Under the pieces are notes generated by a model. It did no database searches. It was not told the origin of the DNA and worked only from the letters and a program-made list of their open reading frames with translations. A stretch of 64,000 bases of DNA, from positions 1 to 64,000 of the forward strand of contig CAUGTZ010000002.1 of assembly GCA_959602645.1 (NCBI GenBank). Reading direction: 5' to 3'. This document shows positions 61,729 through 64,000 of this stretch, piece after piece; positions within the stretch are counted from its first letter, which is position 1, and each line of letters begins with the position of its first letter. The position numbers were made by a program, and so were the translations under genes. The stretch is from an uncultured Collinsella sp. Its GTDB lineage: Bacteria; Actinomycetota; Coriobacteriia; Coriobacteriales; Coriobacteriaceae.

Positions 61729-63224
61729 GAGTTTCTCCTTTGGGAGGTGTCGTTGGCGTTAAGCGGAATGGACACCGTAAGCGTAAAGGGCGGGGCGGCG
61801 TGGACCTCTAGGCTGCCACCCAGATCTTGCGCGACATGCCTCATACCTGGGATACCCGTTCCCTCGCGATACGATACGGGGGCCGAGGACCCGTCGTTAG
61901 AAATCGTCATGTGCGCGACGGCGTCAGCATCCGTCCTCTCCTGCCACAAGCGCACATGGACCCGATGCGCCTGCGCATGCTTGGTGGCGTTGGTCGAGGC
62001 CTCGCGGATAATCTGCAAAAAGGCGGCGGCGACACGCACGTCGCTTGGCAGCTCGCCCTCAACATCGATCTGCACGCTCACCAGGCCAAAAGCATGGACG
62101 ATATCGCCCAGTTGCTCTGCCGGTTCGGTGTCGCCCCCGCTGCGCAGATCGGCAGCGATTGAGCGCAGCAGCGGGTCGATCTGCTCGAGCGACTCGTCGT
62201 CCAAGCGCCCCTCCTCCAAATAGCGATGAAGGATTGATAGGCGCTGGCCGATCACATCGTGAACGCGGATGCGCATGCGCAGATAGGCCGCATTGTCGGC
62301 AACTTTTTTGACTTCTTCGATCTGGGCCTGGAGCTCTTGGCCCGCAAGCTCAAGCAGGTGGTTGGCCTGCGCCAGGCGGTCATGCGCATGCGCATACTCT
62401 GTCACGTCCAGACCGATTATGCGCTCGAACGAACGGCCCGAGACCATAACGCCATCGCACACAAACAGGCGAATCTCGGCGGGAGAAACCTCGACCACCG
62501 CACGCGCCTCACCAAAGCGGTCCAGGTTGATCCGCACGCGGTTCTTACCGCCTTCGGGCATTTGCATGCTGAGCTTGCGCAGGTCGTTCCATGTACCGCT
62601 CATATCGCCTAGGTCGGTGGGCATATGAAGCTCCGCCAGGTTTTTGCGCATGCAGCGGTTCATGAGCAGTGGACGGCCCCTCGAGTCCAGATACAGGATG
62701 CCCACGGGAATCACGTTGATGGTTTCAATCGTCGAGAACGCGGTGATATCCTCTTGGCGGTTACGGACGTCCATCAAGAGCGCCGCGACGGAACGGAACA
62801 GGAAGAACGCTCCCTCTGCGATAAGGACAACGGCCCACACCGAGCCCATGGCAAAAACCACCGGCGGTGTCACGGCGCCAACAAGCAGCAGCTCGGCCAG
62901 CATGACAGGGCGACGATAGTGCACCATAAGGACCACGCCATAGGCAAAGATCGCGGCATTGAGCCACAGCACTCCGCCCATTGCCCTGGCGCAAACGTCA
63001 AGCGGCGCCACCAGATACGAGCCAGACGACGCGAATAAGATGAGCGCCGAAATCATCAGGTGAAGCACAAGGCTCGTCTCGTAGGCGCAAATCACCTTAC
63101 GGTTATAGGACGAGCGGCGCGATGCGATGAGCGGGACGTGGATCATCTGCAGACACGCAGCCAGGGCAAAGACAACATCGAGCGCAACGATTTGGGGAAG
63201 GATGAACGAAATCTGCATCGTCAC
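61725..63224 (-). CDS. Sensor histidine kinase (HisKA_3)
   Basis: A 499-residue kinase. About six hydrophobic segments at 1-165, a PAS-like region (about 175-280, VIPVGILYLDSRGRPLLMNR), a coiled coil and an HisKA_3 phosphoacceptor region (RMRIRVHDVIGQRLSILHRY). The ATPase domain has N box QIIREASTNATKHA and GTGIPGMRHVAQDLGG. Overlaps its regulator by 4 nt and the upstream gene by 4 nt. Signal unknown. Confidence 0.94.
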   Translation of the reverse strand: MTMQISFILPQIVALDVVFALAACLQMIHVPLIASRRSSYNRKVICAYETSLVLHLMISALILFASSGSYLVAPLDVCARAMGGVLWLNAAIFAYGVVLMVHYRRPVMLAELLLVGAVTPPVVFAMGSVWAVVLIAEGAFFLFRSVAALLMDVRNRQEDITAFSTIETINVIPVGILYLDSRGRPLLMNRCMRKNLAELHMPTDLGDMSGTWNDLRKLSMQMPEGGKNRVRINLDRFGEARAVVEVSPAEIRLFVCDGVMVSGRSFERIIGLDVTEYAHAHDRLAQANHLLELAGQELQAQIEEVKKVADNAAYLRMRIRVHDVIGQRLSILHRYLEEGRLDDESLEQIDPLLRSIAADLRSGGDTEPAEQLGDIVHAFGLVSVQIDVEGELPSDVRVAAAFLQIIREASTNATKHAQAHRVHVRLWQERTDADAVAHMTISNDGSSAPVSYREGTGIPGMRHVAQDLGGSLEVHAAPPFTLTVSIPLNANDTSQRRNS

Positions 63225-64000
63225 TCACCCGCCTGCGGCATCAAGACGATCATGCGCAGCTGGCCGGGCTCGCCCTCAAGGCGATATGCCACGTTGCGCC
63301 CTTGCAAAGCGCTTTCGAGCTCTTGCGCAGCGGGTGTCTGCGAAAGATCCTCATCGTCGTTGGAGAAAAGCGTGGCACGCAACTCGACGCTGCACCGATC
63401 ATGGTCGCCCAAGTGATACATAAGCGCCGGATGGTCGGTGGTGTAGGCAAAAAACGCAAAGTCATACACGCAGTCGTACAGGGCGCTTACCGTACTGGCG
63501 TGCATCGGGCGCCGTATGGCGATAATCGAGGCGCAATCGATATCGATGGTGCGCAGGTCGCTTGCGAGCTCATTGGCAATGAGTTGAATGCGGTCGCGAT
63601 CAAAACCGCTCTCACCGTGCTGTGCCAACGTGAGCGACCCTTTGCGCTTGCAATAGGCGACGAGCATCTTGGCGCGCTGCAGCATGCGGTAACGCTCGTG
63701 CGAAGACGCCTCGTCGGTCAACGGTGGCAGCGAGCTCAGCAGGTCGTACATCCCTTCGAGCGCGCGGGCAAGTGCTTGGTCCACGTCTTGGACCAGCAAG
63801 GTCTCGGCCTCTTGATCTGCCAGATGCGTCTTAAGGTCGTAGTCGGCGGCGAGCAGCTCGTTTTGACGCTGCAGTTCCATGCGACGATGTGCCAGTTCAC
63901 GGTTAAGCTCGTTGAGATCCGACACGTCTTGGGCAAGCAGGGCCGATCCGCCCAGCAGTGGAAAGGCACGGTACACCACATCGGGATCGGACGCCACAGC
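63221..64000 (-). CDS. Hypothetical protein, 5' end cut by the window edge
   Basis: At least 259 residues are visible; the start lies beyond position 64000. The visible N-terminal part has a long coiled coil (about 28-80, DLNELNRELAHRRMELQRQN) and a helical region (about 85-165) with an ERYRMLQRAKMLVAYCKRKG segment. It looks like a histidine-kinase dimerisation and degenerate ATPase part that lacks a clear phosphoacceptor. It overlaps the kinase gene by 4 nt, so it is probably a sensor subunit of the same system. Function inferred from position. Confidence 0.75.
   Translation of the reverse strand, partial: AVASDPDVVYRAFPLLGGSALLAQDVSDLNELNRELAHRRMELQRQNELLAADYDLKTHLADQEAETLLVQDVDQALARALEGMYDLLSSLPPLTDEASSHERYRMLQRAKMLVAYCKRKGSLTLAQHGESGFDRDRIQLIANELASDLRTIDIDCASIIAIRRPMHASTVSALYDCVYDFAFFAYTTDHPALMYHLGDHDRCSVELRATLFSNDDEDLSQTPAAQELESALQGRNVAYRLEGEPGQLRMIVLMPQAGE

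Overview
The window looks like a chromosomal segment of a Coriobacteriia gut actinomycete, most likely Collinsella. This is inferred from the roughly 60% GC content, the actinobacterial dnaK-grpE-dnaJ-hspR stress operon, the abundance of PTS sugar systems in an actinomycete, a LuxR regulator fused to about 12 membrane helices (a type common in Coriobacteriia), NikR with hydrogenase-maturation genes, and many short intergenic palindromes. No rRNA, tRNA, CRISPR array, phage gene, transposase or integrase was seen.

Layout. 0-4.3 kb: two membrane-anchored unknowns and an aconitase-family hydratase. 4.5-8.8 kb: chaperone operon dnaK-grpE-dnaJ-hspR on the minus strand. 9.4 kb: 2[4Fe-4S] ferredoxin. 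9.7-13.6 kb: de novo NAD operon nadA-nadB-nadC-niaR behind a 44-bp palindromic operator. 13.8-15.8 kb: LytTR response regulator and GHKL kinase. 16-17 kb: an unknown protein and thioredoxin. 17.1-23 kb: a small helical protein, nikR and hypFCDE. 23.2-30.0 kb: a PTS/beta-glucoside cassette (IIB, IIC, IIA, 6-phospho-beta-glucosidase, HPr, membrane protein) with a divergent PRD regulator, bracketed by two copies of the 3' end of hypE. 30.2-35.4 kb: HAD phosphatase, lipoprotein, IIA-Glc protein, second GH1 and an AraC regulator. 35.5-39.2 kb: a GH106-like enzyme and an RpiR regulator. 39.3-41 kb: an HTH protein fused to a desulfoferrodoxin-like domain, then pyrE. 41.1-44.2 kb: mgtA with a long leader. 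44.3-47.9 kb: two lipoproteins and two further envelope or zinc-ribbon proteins. 48-49.5 kb: membrane LuxR regulator. 49.9-56.4 kb: a second glycan region (DUF4038/GH140-like, PTS IIBC, esterase, DUF1593/nucleoside-hydrolase-like). 56.8-61 kb: zinc-ribbon proteins, SPFH protein and lipoprotein. 61.1-64 kb: NarL-type response regulator, kinase and a third gene cut by the window edge.

How the parts fit. The PTS systems import beta-glucosides or oligosaccharides as phosphosugars, and the two GH1 enzymes split them. NikR probably links nickel supply to [NiFe]-hydrogenase maturation; the hydrogenase structural genes and hypAB are not in this window. NiaR probably represses the NAD operon that encodes it.

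Most notable signals. (1) Two roughly 180-bp intergenic elements (31.16-31.35 and 40.13-40.30 kb) differ in sequence but keep the same three-stem architecture through compensatory changes and share the box CAGCGTCGAGC; a third, shorter relative lies at 38.18 kb. (2) The hypE-tail duplication brackets the PTS cassette. (3) An XRE HTH domain is fused to a complete desulforedoxin plus superoxide-reductase-like ligand set. At least four families of short palindromic repeats are also scattered through the intergenic DNA.
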